A stretch of 64,000 bases of DNA from Ancylostoma caninum (GCA_037903475.1 JBAJFG010000384.1:1123001-1187000); one strand, 5' to 3'; shown: positions 10,985 to 26,055, counted from the first letter of the stretch. The notes: generated by a model from the letters alone, not told the origin. A program made the numbers and translations.

Positions 10985-13115
10985 GTGATCATGACTTATA
11001 ATAACGGGCTTACTTTGTGTGTCACGTGTGTGTGTGTGTGTAGAACGAAATTCGAGGGCGTGGCTTAGAGTGATGCCGACCACTCCACCGTTACATGAAG
11101 GGTGCGCCGGCGCCCAAAGAGGGGGAAGACGGGTCCACTGCTTCGATAACGGTGCGCAGGCGCCCAAAGTGGGGGAGACGGGTCCACGGCTGTGATAAGG
11201 GTGCACCGGCGCCCAAAGTGGGGGAGACGGGTCCACGGCTGTGATAAGGGTGCGCCGGCGCCCAAAGTGGAAGGAGACGGGTCCACTGCTGTGATAAGGG
11301 TGCGCCGGCGCCCAAAGTGGGGGAGACGGGTCCACTGCTGTGATAAGGGTGCGCCGGCGCCCAAAGTGGGGGAGACGGGTCCACTGCTGTGATAAGGGTG
11401 CGCCGGCGCCCAAAGTGGGGGGAGACGGGTCCACTGCTGTGATAAGGGTGCGCCGGCGCCCAAAGTGGGAGGAGACGGGTCCACTGCTGTGATAAGGGTG
11501 CGCCGGCGCCCAAAGTGGGGGGAGACGGGTCCACTGCTGTGATAAGGGTGCGCCGGCGCCCAAAGTGGGGGGAGACGGGTCCACTGCTGTGATAAGGGTG
11601 CGCCGGCGCCCAAAGTGGGGGAGACGGGTCCACTGCTGTGATAAGGGTGCGCCGGCGCCCAAAGTGGGGGGAGACGGGTCCACTGCTGTGATAAGGGTGC
11701 GCCGGCGCCCAAAGTGGGGGGAGACGGGTCCACTGCTGTGATAAGGGTGCGCCGCGCCCAAAGTGGGGGGAGACGGGTCCACTGCTGTGATAAGGGTGCG
11801 ATGGCGCCCAAAGTGGGGGAAGACGGGTCCACTGCTGTGATGAGGGTGCGTCGGCACCCAAAGTGGAGGGAGACGGGTCCACTGCTGTGATAAGGGTGCA
11901 CCGGCGCCCAAAGTGGGGGGAGACGGGTCCACTGCTGTGATAAGGGTGCGCCGGCGCCCAAAGTGGGGGGAGACGGGTCCACTGCTGTGATAAGGGTGCG
12001 CCGGCGCCCAAAGTGGGGGGAGACGGGTCCACTGCTGTGATAAGGGTGCGCCGGCGCCCAAAGTGGGGGAGACGGGTCCACTGCTGTGATAAGGGTGCGC
12101 CGGCGCCCAAAGTGGGGGAGACGGGTCCACTGCTGTGATAAGGGCTGTGATAAGGGTGCGCCGGCGCCCAAAGTGGGGGAGACGGGTCCACTGCTGTGAT
12201 AAGGGTGCGCCGGCGCCCAAAGTGGGGGGAGACGGGTCCAGCTGTGATAAGGGTGCGCCGGCGCCCAAAGTGGGGGGAGACGGGTCCACTGCTGTGATAA
12301 GGGTGCGCCGGCGCCCAAAGTGGGGGGAGACGGGTCCACTGCTGTGATAAGGGTGCGTCGGCGCCCAAAGTGGCGGGAGACCGGTCCACTGCTGTGATAA
12401 GGGTGCGCCGGCGCTCAAAGTGGGGGGAGACGGGTCCACTGCTTTGATAAGGGTGCGCCGGCGGCCAAGAGTGGGGAAACGTCTGGAGTTGTGACCAGCG
12501 GTACCATAAGGGTGCGCTGGCGTCCGAAAGTGGCAGAGCGCATGAAAATGTAGCTACCGACGGAGGAGGGGTGCGCCGGTGTCCACTACAGAGAAGACGT
12601 TATGAGTTGGGTTCATCTTTGCTCGATCTGTTCCCTGGCGTCTAGCATCAATCGTAAAAACTAAACGTCAGAGCTAAGTAGTGAGTAGCATGCAATCCGC
12701 GTGATTCCTTCCACCTCACATCCCCTTCCGCGCTCTTCTTTCATTTGTTCACGAAACCACCGCACCCTCCACTTTTATACATAGAAACTGACTCTTATCG
12801 CTTGACCAGCTATAACAAGCAAAGAATGATAGAGCATTTTATGCGGTCATTCCAGGTTGAACAGGTTATACATAGTTAAAGAAGGCTATTTCAGTTGAGC
12901 AAAAGATAAAATTGCCCCGAGGAACGCGGTTAATCCTTTTTGATATGCGCAGTTTCACATGAGAGAAAGCAATGGAAAGGATGTGGGACGCGTGATTGCA
13001 AGAACGTTGCGTAGCTGTGACACTAATAGAATGAGAAGGGACAAAACCATGTGAGCGAAGCGAGCATTAGGAAAAGTCTGGAAGTCCGGCGTTAGCCGGA
13101 CGGCCAGACTGGTGA
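10985..13115 (-). repeat. Higher-order repeat unit B (inverted, complete)
   Basis: On the minus strand it begins with the hairpin head (13115-13060: gcgagcgaag region and agtccggcgttagccggac), then a leader with tatgtataaaa near 12775, the minisatellite and the tail with boundary aagcccgttattataagtca (about 11010-10990). It is the most complete inverted copy of the family that is tandem at 31.2-35.7 kb. Leader bases are more diverged than in the tandem units. Confidence 0.75.
11097..12475. repeat. 50-bp GC-rich minisatellite (array B)
   Basis: About 27 copies of a highly uniform 49-50-bp unit containing gggtgcgccggcgcccaaag, a G-run and agacgggtccactgctgtga. Length differences come mainly from the G-run (4-6 G). 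The minus strand is stop-free in all frames and gives ORFs up to 589 codons. Copies at 12476-12600 are degenerate and resemble the 59-bp variant. High uniformity suggests recent expansion or homogenisation. Confidence 0.9.
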
Positions 13116-13199
13116 TAAAATAAAGTGAGTGGGAAATATCTTACCGACATTGTTATTTAGTGACCGCAGGAATCGACTACAAGGGGGTGTAAGTTTCTG

Positions 13200-14350
13200 A
13201 ACAACAATTTGCTCATTTATTTCTCCGCTAGGAATCTAGTTTCTTACCCTTTTCTGTCTGCCGAATGAAGAAAGTTTCGAAAAACCTCTCAGATAAGACC
13301 GGATTCTTCCAGTAGGATTAAGCTTAGGTGTAATTGGCCTTGAAACAAATTTTTGAAAAGAGCTGGTTGCTATGACAATTTTTTCTACAGAATCCACTAA
13401 TTCTTCAAGGACTCTCACTGTTCCTTTACTGCTCGGATGTTTTTTGAAGCACAAGAAGAGCTCTTTCCAAGAATACCTGGAGTTTACCGTGAAAGCTAAT
13501 TATATGGGAGCAAAAAATTACGACCACTCCATGAATCCTGCGTGGCCAATTTTCACCTAATCCGTTTTCAAGAAATTTCTTCACTGGAGAACACGACAGT
13601 AGCCAGGGAATGGATACAATCTGAAAACTAGAATAAATGTGCCAAAAATGATTTTGCACACCCATCGACGGGGCCGGATTTAGGCCAACCGAGTCCCTCG
13701 GAATCTGAGGCTTGGTTTTCTCATCCAAGCAACAGCGTCGATCTGTGCTGTGATCAATATGTGTTGATCTTGGTTGGATTTTGCACATACACCTTGCAGT
13801 CGTTAGGAGCACCAGGAGATTTTTCATTTTGCCTGAAATCGTTGTCTAGAACTGTTTTTGTAGCTGTTTTACTCGGAAATTGCGGACTGAAGGACTTGTC
13901 CTAATGCTCTCAGGTGTGCGCTTGAATAGAATCTTAGTCTGAAGAGGATGAGGTGGGATTTGTAACAACCACGTTTGTCTCACAACTACATATTGGAAAC
14001 AAGAAACTCCCGACAGATGTGCACTCCATGCATCTCAAAAGACCTTTATAGGTACAGCATCGGCGCAAACGTTCCATAACGTGTGGACACCAGAACTTCC
14101 GAGCTTTCCTACTAGGTTTTGTTCGAGAAAGGTTCTCAGGCAAAACCTAGCTGTATATCTTAGCAGGTCATTCGCTCAAAGAACCCCTTCCCTATACATG
14201 GTAAAGGGGACTAGTGGAGGTTGTAATGGTAATAACATACATAAGTGAGCATGCACCTTCTGAGTTACATAATTTCGATGCTGCATCGGGTATTCGTCCT
14301 TCTCGGAGAACCATCGTGCAGAACCGCAATGATTTTGAAACGGCCCAACC
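13200..14350. repeat. Dispersed repeat, copy 2
   Basis: Carries the counterparts of 8900-9001, 9670-9745 (inverted) and 10290-10500 (direct). It lacks the 668-bp insertion seen in copy 1. No reading frame with recognised similarity was found in it. Confidence 0.5.
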
Positions 14351-14359
14351 ACTAAACTA

Positions 14360-15830
14360 GACGCGTACCCTCCACCTAGTGTACTGTGGCTCATCGAGGC
14401 TTACATCTATTTGCCCAACAGCAACTCCTCCACTCTCCAACTATCAATCCAGCGCTGAGATGGGCACCAAAACCCCTTTACAACATCTATGTTATACCTC
14501 GTCGTATTCAGCACTGCGGAATTCACTCTGCGGAATTAGGCATTTGAGATGTGACATTCCAAAGCGTTCCATAAGAATGTAAAAAATGATCTCAATCAGA
14601 GACCATTCAAATCCAAAAAAAAAACACGTTTCAAACGTTTTATCGCAGCTTGGATATATGTTTAATGCAAGACAGTTTTAGCAAAAGAAGTGCAGGAAAG
14701 CTGCGAAATAAATTTAAACGAAAAGATGTACTTTCACTTCTTTCATCTTAATGAATTTGTTAGTTAACATTTTGAAGTTCTTGACATTATTTGAAAGAGT
14801 GGGATTCATGGGCAGCTACAAATATGTGACTTCCTGATTCTCCACTTTTCGATTTCAGAAGGAATTTAAAAGATGAAGAACCAAATCTGTTCAACCTTTG
14901 TTCACGTGTTATACGAATACGTGTTATACAAAAGACAGTAGCAGAATTTTACCGCACCTTGCGTTAGACGTTTAAGGAATATTTGCAGCCTGGTAAATGA
15001 TTCTTTTCACAGGTAACGAAGTTTAACCTTTTTTTCAAACTTTAACGCCTACATAGGTCCGCGTGTCAAAATTAGCATTCGAGATCCATTGGATCTGTAA
15101 GAATCTAGTAATGATCAAGATCAGAATTCTCTAACTTTGAATAGTTGTAATATGTACCGTTCTCTTTGATTGTTTGATCTAATAGTTTCAGAAGAATATT
15201 TTCTGAGACACTAATTTTGGAGAGTCTCTTCTATATAATTGTTTTCTTAGTTTTTCTCGAATCAGCTTAATTTCAGTGGAGAAAATTGGGATGAGGTGGT
15301 AACAGCATTCTCCTCAGTGATCTTCCACGATGGCGACACCTGGAGACACGTCGTGTTACTCAGACAAACCCTCGCAGGCGCGCTCGACAATCTCGCTTTG
15401 CATTTCGCTAATTCATTCAGTTTGTAGACGGGGTCTAGGGACTAGCTACAGGAATCCGTCAGAGAATCCGAAACAGCACTTCAGCGGAGCAAAACAAATA
15501 AAGAGAAAGAGTCTACGTTCGGTGTTTATATTCCGGTGATGAAAATTCTTGTAAAATTGGGTAAGTCTAATAAAATGACAAAATGAAGAGTGTTTTGGTC
15601 TCCGAGGGATGCACAATTATTTCCTTTAAAATTTCACTGCGGTAGCTAATCTGCAAGTGGTTCAGGCCGGAAACTTTTCGATACCCCTGTAGGTATGATT
15701 TCATTCATTTGACGACGACAAAAATGACCTTGATCAAGCTACTCATGCAATTGCTCACAAAAAGCTTCTCCGAATAATTCTTTCAATCACACGTCCTAAA
15801 AACTTTATTGCATCCAAGTAAGCGTCCGTC
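14360..15830. other. No recognisable feature
   Basis: AT-rich sequence with an A-run near 14615. I see no coding similarity or structured repeat before the LINE begins. Confidence 0.4.
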
Positions 15831-15834
15831 TCTG

Positions 15835-18622
<2,788 letters not shown>

Positions 18623-18783
18623 AGGTGGACGAAACGAATCCGGACCCCCTCTGCCGGCACTGACAGCCGAAGAGTCGCGCCAGACGTCCTACAGCTCAGA
18701 TCCCCATAGCTGATAGGTGGAGCTTACGGTTGCCGCTCGCTCACCGCAATTATATGATATTTCGCCTAGTGGGCTGCACCCCT

Positions 18784-19200
18784 TAAAGGCAGTGTGTCAC
18801 CTCGTTCTATGGGCTATGGATATCAGCATACTCTAAACGTTCTCGTCACGCTGATTCCAATGATGTACATCATAACGCATAAAATTACGGAAACCCGTCT
18901 TCGGAGGATCCGAAGGCGCAGTTCATGGAGCACTTGGGAGAGCGGTCCGCGACTGTGCTGGCTGCCCGCCACGGCTGCAGCGTTGGCAACACGTCTTGAC
19001 GTGTCCGATCGATAAGATCAACAGCTTCCACGCCCACTCGGCTCGACAAACTGTTCCAAACCCCGTTCCAAAAAACGATTGAAAAACGGGTTTAGAGCCG
19101 TTTTGTAATATTTTATGTATACCGCTGGATCCATCGCATCGAGGAGATTCTGGGTCCGCCAAAACCTCAAACACGAGAACGAGGTAACACACTGCTTTTA
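18784..19200. mobile_element. MITE with TTAA flanks, copy 1
   Basis: Terminal inverted repeats ttaaaggcagtgtgtcacct and, inverted, the segment ending aacacactgcttttaa; similarity of the arms is about 27 bp. TTAA is present at both ends, as for piggyBac-type insertions. The interior is non-coding and shares about 200 bp with 47530-47760 (tatggatatcagcatactct and its counterpart). Confidence 0.7.
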
Positions 19201-19204
19201 AGAG

Positions 19205-19995
19205 TATCCCCCGTTACATTACCTCTTCGTGTTGTCTAGTTCCTTCTAGGTAAGTTTTGAATATTCTCACGTAACTTCTCTTAAACAAACTTTTAATTGG
19301 TTGCAATCATTGTTTTTGATCAGTCTTTGCCGTACAACCTTGTTTCTTTCACTAGGTTCTCCTTAAACATAACATAAAGGTTTTATTCCCTCCGCTCCAG
19401 ATAAGTTTTTGTTAGGTGGATTTCTGATTAATTACATCATGGGTAACATCGCTAGAAACACGTAGGCTTTTGATGGATCAGGACTCTAAAACTAGTTGCC
19501 TGAGTTCGATGCGTTCCTTAAAAGAATACAACTCCTCCAACGTGGTTTGTCGCTCTGCCCACCCTCAGTGGCTATGTGCACCCACTACACTCGCGCGCTT
19601 TCCCGCCTGTTAATAACCGCGAGGTTACGGGGAGCGCAAATGCTCGTGCTCTCAAGTATTCTCAATGAATTCAATGGATATGTCCGAAAATTCGTTACCG
19701 TCCCGTTTTTTACTGCTCTTTGAGGCGTCCCATCTCTTTAAAAAATGGGAGTTAACCTTTCACGTAAGTGATGGTATTTCACAAATTGTACACAACCGAT
19801 ATGCCGACCAGCTTGCAGAGTCTCTTTCTATGTGTGATCATTAACTTAAACGTGGGAAAGAAACATCCCGGAAGCACAGAATTTCTTTGGCTGATGAAGA
19901 GAACACTCCCAAATCCTTTGTTCGTTAGCTTTCGGTGATTACATCTTCTTCTGACTTCCTTTTCAATGAATTGCCACCTCATCATAACCATACAA
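19205..19995. other. No recognisable feature
   Basis: Mixed-composition sequence with only short ORFs; no similarity or repeat structure recognised. Confidence 0.4.
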
Positions 19996-19997
19996 AC

Positions 19998-20460
19998 ATT
20001 TACAAAAATACTAACAATACCAGTGGGCAGGCAGCATTTAAGTTCCGGGACTTCAAAACGAATAGTATTTGTTTAACTATACACATCGATGACTCAGATA
20101 TACATACATAAACACGAGAGTTTTTTTCGCCGGAAATTATTACAACAACACTAAAACAATACAAACCAGTGGACAGGCAGCAATTAAGTCTGGGGTCTTT
20201 GAGACGAATGGTATCTGTTAACCTATGCATAGGAAACTCCAAACGTACGTAGACAAGTGTCGAGATCGCGGTGCGGCTCTCATGGACAGAGACGCAGGCG
20301 CACACTGTGCTGAGCTCCCGTGACTCTGCCCAAGAGAGCCGCGCCGCGATCCTGACACTTGACTGCGTCCATTTGGAGTTCTCTGTACATACATCGACGA
20401 CTTAGACGTATGAGCGCAAGGATTTTTATTCCCAAAACTTTAACAACACTTGCAAAATGT
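19998..20460. repeat. Diverged tandem duplication with inserted MITE
   Basis: Blocks at about 19998-20100, 20138-20230 and 20386-20460 are diverged copies (gtgggcaggcagcatttaag and gtggacaggcagcaattaag; acatcgatgactcagata and acatcgacgacttagacg). The MITE at 20231-20385 interrupts one of them. Confidence 0.65.
20231..20385. mobile_element. TA-type foldback MITE, diverged copy
   Basis: Inverted termini aggaaactccaaacg and catttggagttctctg enclose a palindromic interior with gagatcgcggtgcggctctc against its complement. Same family as 35451-35648 and 38137-38332 (caggaagctccaaatg ends) but older. Confidence 0.7.
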
Positions 20461-20661
20461 TTACAAAAGCATTTACTTTATCACCGTCACCTCTGTATTT
20501 CTGGCCATTTTCGTCAGCAAAGGTATGTTAGGGAACGTCTTCCTTGCTAGATTGGCCTACATGACGGAATGAAAGCTCGGTGATGTGCGGAGGGACTGAA
20601 AAATTTTTGATATTTTTCCACTATTCCAGCATGAAAACGTTTCATATGGCGATCAAGTGCC

Positions 20662-21520
20662 GCTTAAGGAGTGTTTATACTTCGGCGCGACGCGAACATC
20701 GCGTCCCAGCAAACTGTTCAAATGCGATGGGTCCTGAGCGCAAACTACGGCCGCGATGTGGTAGTTGGCGATTCCCGTCGCGACGCGACGTCGCTCCCTG
20801 TTTATACTTTTTTCTTTAAAAAACGACGCGATGGGAGGAATTCGCGTCGCGCCTGCTAGCAGACGCGACACGATGATTTCGCTGCATTCTAAGCTGGAGA
20901 TGACGGTAGATTTGCGGTTTCTTTCCAGGTTATCGGACTAAAACCAGCACATGATGATATCGCGGACAGAAATTGCTCAGACAAAAGTCCGATCGAGAGG
21001 GACACGACATGGCTGCGAGCAGGTGCCGGTAGAACGGGCGGTAGCCATGTCGCGTCCGGCTCGCACTGTTGTCGCAACCCTCACGGTTATCGTGGCCCGC
21101 TTGCACGGTATTACGGCCTATCCGCTGTTGTCGTGGCCCGCTCGCACGGGAAAATGCCGTGCGAGCGGGCCACGACAACCGTGCGAGCAGACTGCGACAA
21201 CCAAGCGAGCGGGCCGCGAAATGACTGCGACCCGCTCCACCGGGGCCCGCTCGCACGGCACTTTTGTCTGAGTGTGATGGCAGTGGTGCAGTGATTGCGA
21301 GATCTTGTGTATGACCCGCGGATATTATTTTAATCGATCTTTCCTTTGCTGTTCGCATGATCAGGTAATTTCGCGTGTGTACGTAAATTGGCGACGTTCA
21401 GCATGTCGCGACGGCGCGACGCGACGGCTTCGCTACCCGTCTCGTCGCGCGTGTTGTGGCCGTCGCCGCGACGCCGTCGCGTCGCGAAAAAGTATAAACA
21501 CTCCCACACTCCTTCAAGCC
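20662..21520. mobile_element. GC-rich TIR element containing a nested foldback
   Basis: Left end ttaaggagtgtttatactt (about 20662) and right end aaagtataaacactccc with cactcctt (21487-21515) are inverted. The adjoining sub-terminal DNA is rich in cgcgacgcg and its complement. A separate inverted-repeat element at 20978-21270 sits inside. Confidence 0.65.
20978..21270. mobile_element. Nested foldback element
   Basis: Ends cagacaaaagt (20978-20988) and acttttgtctg (21260-21270) are perfectly inverted. The interior repeats cgtgcgagcgggcc and its complement several times. Non-coding. Confidence 0.65.
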
Positions 21521-21574
21521 CTTAGGTACTGCTCAGTAGCCATGAGCTGGGCTAGGGAGAAGAATAATCGTGAA

Positions 21575-21645
21575 CGCTTTATTTATTTATTTATTTATTT
21601 ACTCATTAGGTAATTAGTTAGTTAGTTATTTATTTATTTCGTCGA
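21575..21645. repeat. TTTA/TTAG microsatellite
   Basis: Runs of ttta and ttag tetramers. They resemble the reverse complement of the LINE tails at 18605 and 62960, so this may mark a lost LINE 3' end on the minus strand. Confidence 0.6.
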
Positions 21646-21740
21646 TGCAGGAAAGATAGACAACTATAAAGAGGAAGAAATTGTGCCATCAAATGACAGG
21701 AAAACTATAGAAGAAAAATCACAAGAAGGCATATCGCTGA

Positions 21741-21861
21741 TAACCTATTTATTAGGTTGCGACGTGACGACGAAGACAGGTTGCTTTAAGGCAGTGTGGG
21801 GTTAAAATAAGCACACTTTTGAAAACCGCCAGAATTTTCCCTGCAACCTAATAAATAGGTA
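21741..21861. mobile_element. Short foldback MITE
   Basis: taacctatttattaggttgc (21741-21760) and gcaacctaataaataggt (21843-21860) are inverted. The interior contains tttaaggcagtgtgggg, which resembles the end of the TTAA MITE at 18784. Confidence 0.75.
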
Positions 21862-21864
21862 TCA

Positions 21865-23320
21865 GAAGAGTCTGCAAGGATAAAGCGGTGACTTGGCACA
21901 TCGGGAGACAGCAGGTCACTGTATAGGCAGGAAAAAAAATTATTGCGCTTTATCATCCTCGTTTAAGGGCGTTATCAATTGGTTCCTAAGAGCTCGTTCA
22001 GGAGGAAAACCTCTTGCGCACGATATCATGCCGCAGTTGAAATCAGAAAAGTAAATCAAAGCCTTTCAATGAACGACAGATACTTGTCCGATAGCTCCTA
22101 CCACCGGCAAACGCTTAGACCAGTTAGAAAAAGAGAGTTAAGCATGCGGCATTTGATGTTCTTGTGGCAATCCATGTAAACATTTGATCTCCACAGATCT
22201 TCTCTACAGAGGTCCCAATGAACTCGGAATAAACCGCTATTTCAAATAATGGATAGTATGAGCAAAACTATGCTAAATCAATCATAATATCAATCCTAAA
22301 AATAGCATTTGCGGTCTGTCTTCATACCATCTCTACTGCCGTGAAGGCAACATCGCCGAAACCTTAGCCGAAGTGGAGAATGAATAATTGTAACAATCTG
22401 GGCAAAAACGGCTAGAAAAAGAATACTTCACTAATCCTAATATTGCTGCAAAATGCAAACACAGACAAATAATGCACATGCATATTTGCACCCTGAGCAC
22501 AAGTGCTACGGCGAGATTCGTTCCTCGTCGTTATTTACGATTCTGTTACGAAAATTCAGGCCATTTTTCGTAAATTGCAAATTGTAAAAAAAAACCTTCG
22601 AATCCTCCTACTAACCAGTTCCGAGGTGCCCATCACGCAACTGTGAGCACAGCGGTTGATGTCTTTCTCACCAGCGGATGCCGACGCACTTCTCCCTCAT
22701 CTAGGATGGACCCTTTTTAAGCATTTACCTCGGCACTGAGCCCGGCGCCTTCTTCACCGTCGCTCTGAGCACCGGCGCCTTCTTCACCGTCACTGAGCCC
22801 TTTTTAAGCATGTTCGCTATCTTTGTGTCTCGGCGCACCCTTCTACTGCATGTAGATGGAGCCGATGACGTACTTATTCCGGATTGCCGAGCACCTGTAC
22901 ACCTCTCACATATCGGTAGGTCTCAGCATCTCCACCACTTCGCCGCTCTGGCGCACCTAGCACACCAGTCTGAGCTCATTGAGCAACATCTTCTCCCAAC
23001 TGGAGCCGGAGCATCGCTACATAGTTTTGGGCCCCTTCCTTAACATTTTCCACAGTACCGCGTTTCAATGCTGCTCAACCTTTTCGTCTCCCTATCATCT
23101 GGTTCCTCCGTTTCTCTAACGGCATCCTACCCGTTTCAAGACTTCGTATGATTTGATAATCATGGATGCGTCCCATCCATTTTAACCATTATTCTGTCAG
23201 GGTTCTATTTTTGTCTTTATCGCATTGCGGGCATTCCGACAAAATATCAGACTGAACTTGACTATGTTAAAATCTAAACTCTGTGCCGAATCCCTTGCAC
23301 AAATTAGAAAATGCAAACGA
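21865..23320. other. Mostly unassigned; Penelope-tail relic and small duplication
   Basis: Contains at about 22350-22400 a block (cgccgaaaccttagccg) similar to the 3' tail of the Penelope-like element at 51.25 kb (cgccgaaacgttagccg). Also holds a short duplicated gcgccttcttcaccgtc pair at 22745-22795. No gene recognised. Confidence 0.45.
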
Positions 23321-23330
23321 ATGGTATAGT

Positions 23331-23578
23331 CTCTCCGAAACAACGAGTTCGCCCACTCACGCGGGGATTGAGGAACTGCCACGTTTGCCAGCGCTCCACG
23401 TCATCATCTGCGTATCACGTTTCATCGTTATCTTCGTGGTATTAACCAAGGATTTGGCTGTCGGACCGATGCTGTTGGCTGCCATGTCGTGGACGACATG
23501 GCAGCCAACAGCATCCGTCCCAGCTGCGCCGCCTCTCAATCGCCGCGTGCGTGGGTGGACTCCTCGTTTCGGATAGAA
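23331..23578. mobile_element. Foldback MITE family with perfect central palindrome, copy 1
   Basis: Ends ctctccgaaacaacgag and ctcgtttcggatag are inverted, and the sub-terminal ggcggc/cctctcaatcgcc regions pair. The centre is a perfect 23-bp-armed palindrome at about 23469-23518 (ggctgccatgtcgt / acgacatggcagcc). Second copy at 37680-37915. A 28-bp direct match (ttgcacaaattgaaaaatgc type) occurs just outside both ends. Confidence 0.75.
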
Positions 23579-24662
23579 AATACCAAGTTGCCTCTCTTTG
23601 CACAAATTGAAAAATGCAAACGAATCTCAGAACCTCTGCCATAACTATTTAACCAGCTTTTGAGAAACTAGTTTCAGATCGCATCCGCATAGTTTTCCGA
23701 AAGCTGGTAAAATACTATTTTTCACCACTTTCTTGCCAAATAGTTGTTAAAAGAAAAGCCAGTAAATTACTTGTCCTGACCACTTCCTTGCTAAATATTA
23801 GGTTGTTGCGAAATTAATTGCCGAAATGGACACACCAGCTCAAAGTGTTGTAACTCGACTCAAACACAGTTTTTTCATCGCTTTAGCAACCGTTCGATTG
23901 AGTAGATCCTCCCCGACAATTTTGCGAAGATGCATGCCTCCACAACTAAAACCGAGTTCACAAGGATCCGCAAACTTTTGGAAGGCGATTTCAGCATGCT
24001 CCAGATCAGCAATCTGCTGCTGTCGCAGGATTGCATCTGGAGCTCGGAAAAAAGACCTACAGTGGGGTAATGGTCTGAGGAATATTGTCAATGAGTGAGA
24101 GCCTTAACGACTCACTGTATTAGTTTTGGCGTGTGAATTTTGGAGAGTGAGGCTTAATGTTACTTTGGAGAAAAGGAAAATCAGTTTTTGTTCGCCACCG
24201 CCGACCACATCTTCGGCAGATTTGCTGGCATCAACTCGAAATTACAATACCAGGACTCTGATGTTAGTGCTCGACTAGTTGGAGAAGGCTGCAGTGGATC
24301 ACACTGTTACAGCACCAGCACACTCCTGACACAACCTCCCTAGAGCGAAGACTTGATTTACAAAAATTTGGAGATGAGAGGACGTGTCTACCTCGAATTC
24401 ATGTTTCTTTTTATCGTACAGGAACCGAGCTCCATTGATAGCTGTTACGCGGTGTAGAAATGGGTAGCTTTTGAGGCGAGAAATTAAGTTAGAAAAGATG
24501 ACACAGCGGGTGAGACGCTGGTCATCTGTCAGATCGTGAGGTGTTCACTTCTGCATGTTTCTTCTCATATATACTAGTATGCTGTTGTCCCGAAGTCTCA
24601 TTCGATATCGACTCTGTTTTCAGCACAGGTTGAGAACTTCGTCCAAGATTTTATTGATGAGC

Positions 24663-24687
24663 TTTCGGCGCTTAGCGTCTTCTTCAG
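24663..24687 (-). ncRNA. Hammerhead-like core in left Penelope repeat
   Basis: On the minus strand: ctgaaga, a stem agacgc/gcgcc with taa loop and one mismatch, then gaaa. This fits the CUGANGA - stem II - GAAA core. Stems I and III are not convincingly defined by eye. Confidence 0.45.
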
Positions 24688-24876
24688 ATCTTAACAAAAT
24701 CATAAAATATATGCGTTACAATATGGGAATGGGGTGGCTGTTTTTCACCCATCGAACTCGCCGGCGAAGAGGGAGTAATGAATTCGCCCGGGACCACAGT
24801 GGGTATTTAAGGCTAGTGATACTTTAATCGGTCCTTCGTCCAATTATCACCGTTCCTCTTGCTTTCCCACAATCGA

Positions 24877-25914
24877 TCAAGCAATAAGTCTTAAAGCCTC
24901 CACAATCTCCTCCTTGTTGTTGATCTCCGGTTTCCACCGCCTTATTTCTTTTGCCTCTAAGATCTTCCTTTCTAGAGGTTTTTCGAGGTGGCGATACAAC
25001 ACTTTAACCTCAAAATCTGGAGCAGACTTTCTCGCGTGCATCGCCGTGCGATGTTTTGAGAAACCGTTGTGGGGGTATGATTGTGGGTGCACGAGTGCTC
25101 GTCGATGCTCATCTAATCTTTTCTTCAGTGGCCTCTCCGATTCTTCTACGTATCGCTGGCCACACCCAGTGCATGTGATGAGGTAAACGGTACCGCGTAA
25201 GCGGCAGATTTTTCGATTACGGCAGTACGGACACGATCGCTGATCACATTCCGTTTCATATGGGCGAGACGAAGTTAGCATCTGTTTGAGTGTTGGCGGT
25301 GGTCGTAATACAAGGCGCACTGGTAGGCCACATTTCCGAACGATGAGATTGATCCGTTTGGAGGAATCATCACTCACGTATGGCAGAACCAATGCGATGC
25401 CGTCAGGGGTCGAGAATGGTCTCCATGAACTCGCATTCCCTGTGGTGTAGCCGTTCTCAAATAGGATGCTTTGTATTTGTTCATCACTTTCTGAGTCTTC
25501 TGTGCAAATTCGTTTGCTGGTCTTCTCCAAGTTCCGCACTACATTCACCTTCATGTGAAGTGGATGAGCACTCCGAGAATGTAAAATTATGTTCTTAGAT
25601 GAACTCTCCTTGTACCAGCGTATTTCCTTCTTTCCCTCATGAATCCGAACTCTAGTGTTCAGAAATGGTAAGAAGCCATTCCTGTCGGGTTCTATGGTGA
25701 ACTTTATATGAACGTCTTTAGAATTCAAATTCGAGAGTGTGGCAGCTAACTCTGAAGGTGTTGTTCCAACTACAAAAACGCCGTCGATGTAACGTTTATA
25801 AAAGAGTATTCCAGCTGCTAGCGATGCCCTTTCGACATGATCGAGGTACACAATGGCCAATAGTGGGGCGATGCAATTTTGGCAACAATGCAACTCAATT
25901 CGGCGAAGGACCAA
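24877..25914 (-). pseudogene. Penelope-like RT C-terminus plus GIY-YIG endonuclease (truncated)
   Basis: 345-codon open frame. Residues 1-50 keep the end of the RT: APLLAIVYLDHVE then KRYIDGVFVV, where the second catalytic Asp of the usual YIDD/YVDD is Gly. FLPFLNTRV and YKESSSKNIILHSRSAHP are further conserved RT/thumb blocks. Near residues 225-270 comes a CPYCRNRKIC cysteine motif, then the GIY-YIG-type domain GTVYLITCTGCGQRYVEESE with RPLKKRLDEH. In the second signature YVE replaces the usual YIG, so endonuclease activity is doubtful. RT blocks before the palm are missing; the frame is cut by the right terminal repeat. Confidence 0.85.
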
Positions 25915-26055
25915 TTACAGTATCACGACCCTTAAATACCCACTGTGGTCCCGGGGCGAATTCATTACTCCCTCATTGCCGGCGAGTTCGATTTGTGAAA
26001 AACAACCACCCCATTCCCATATTGTAATGCATATATTGTATGATTTTGTTAAGAT

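Noticed and set aside
10670..12439. 589-codon minus-strand ORF and sister ORFs over array B as a protein gene
   Set aside because: All three minus frames of the 49-50-bp repeat are open, and the ORF simply follows the array. Without transcript evidence it is repeat arithmetic; kept only as part of the macro-repeat finding.
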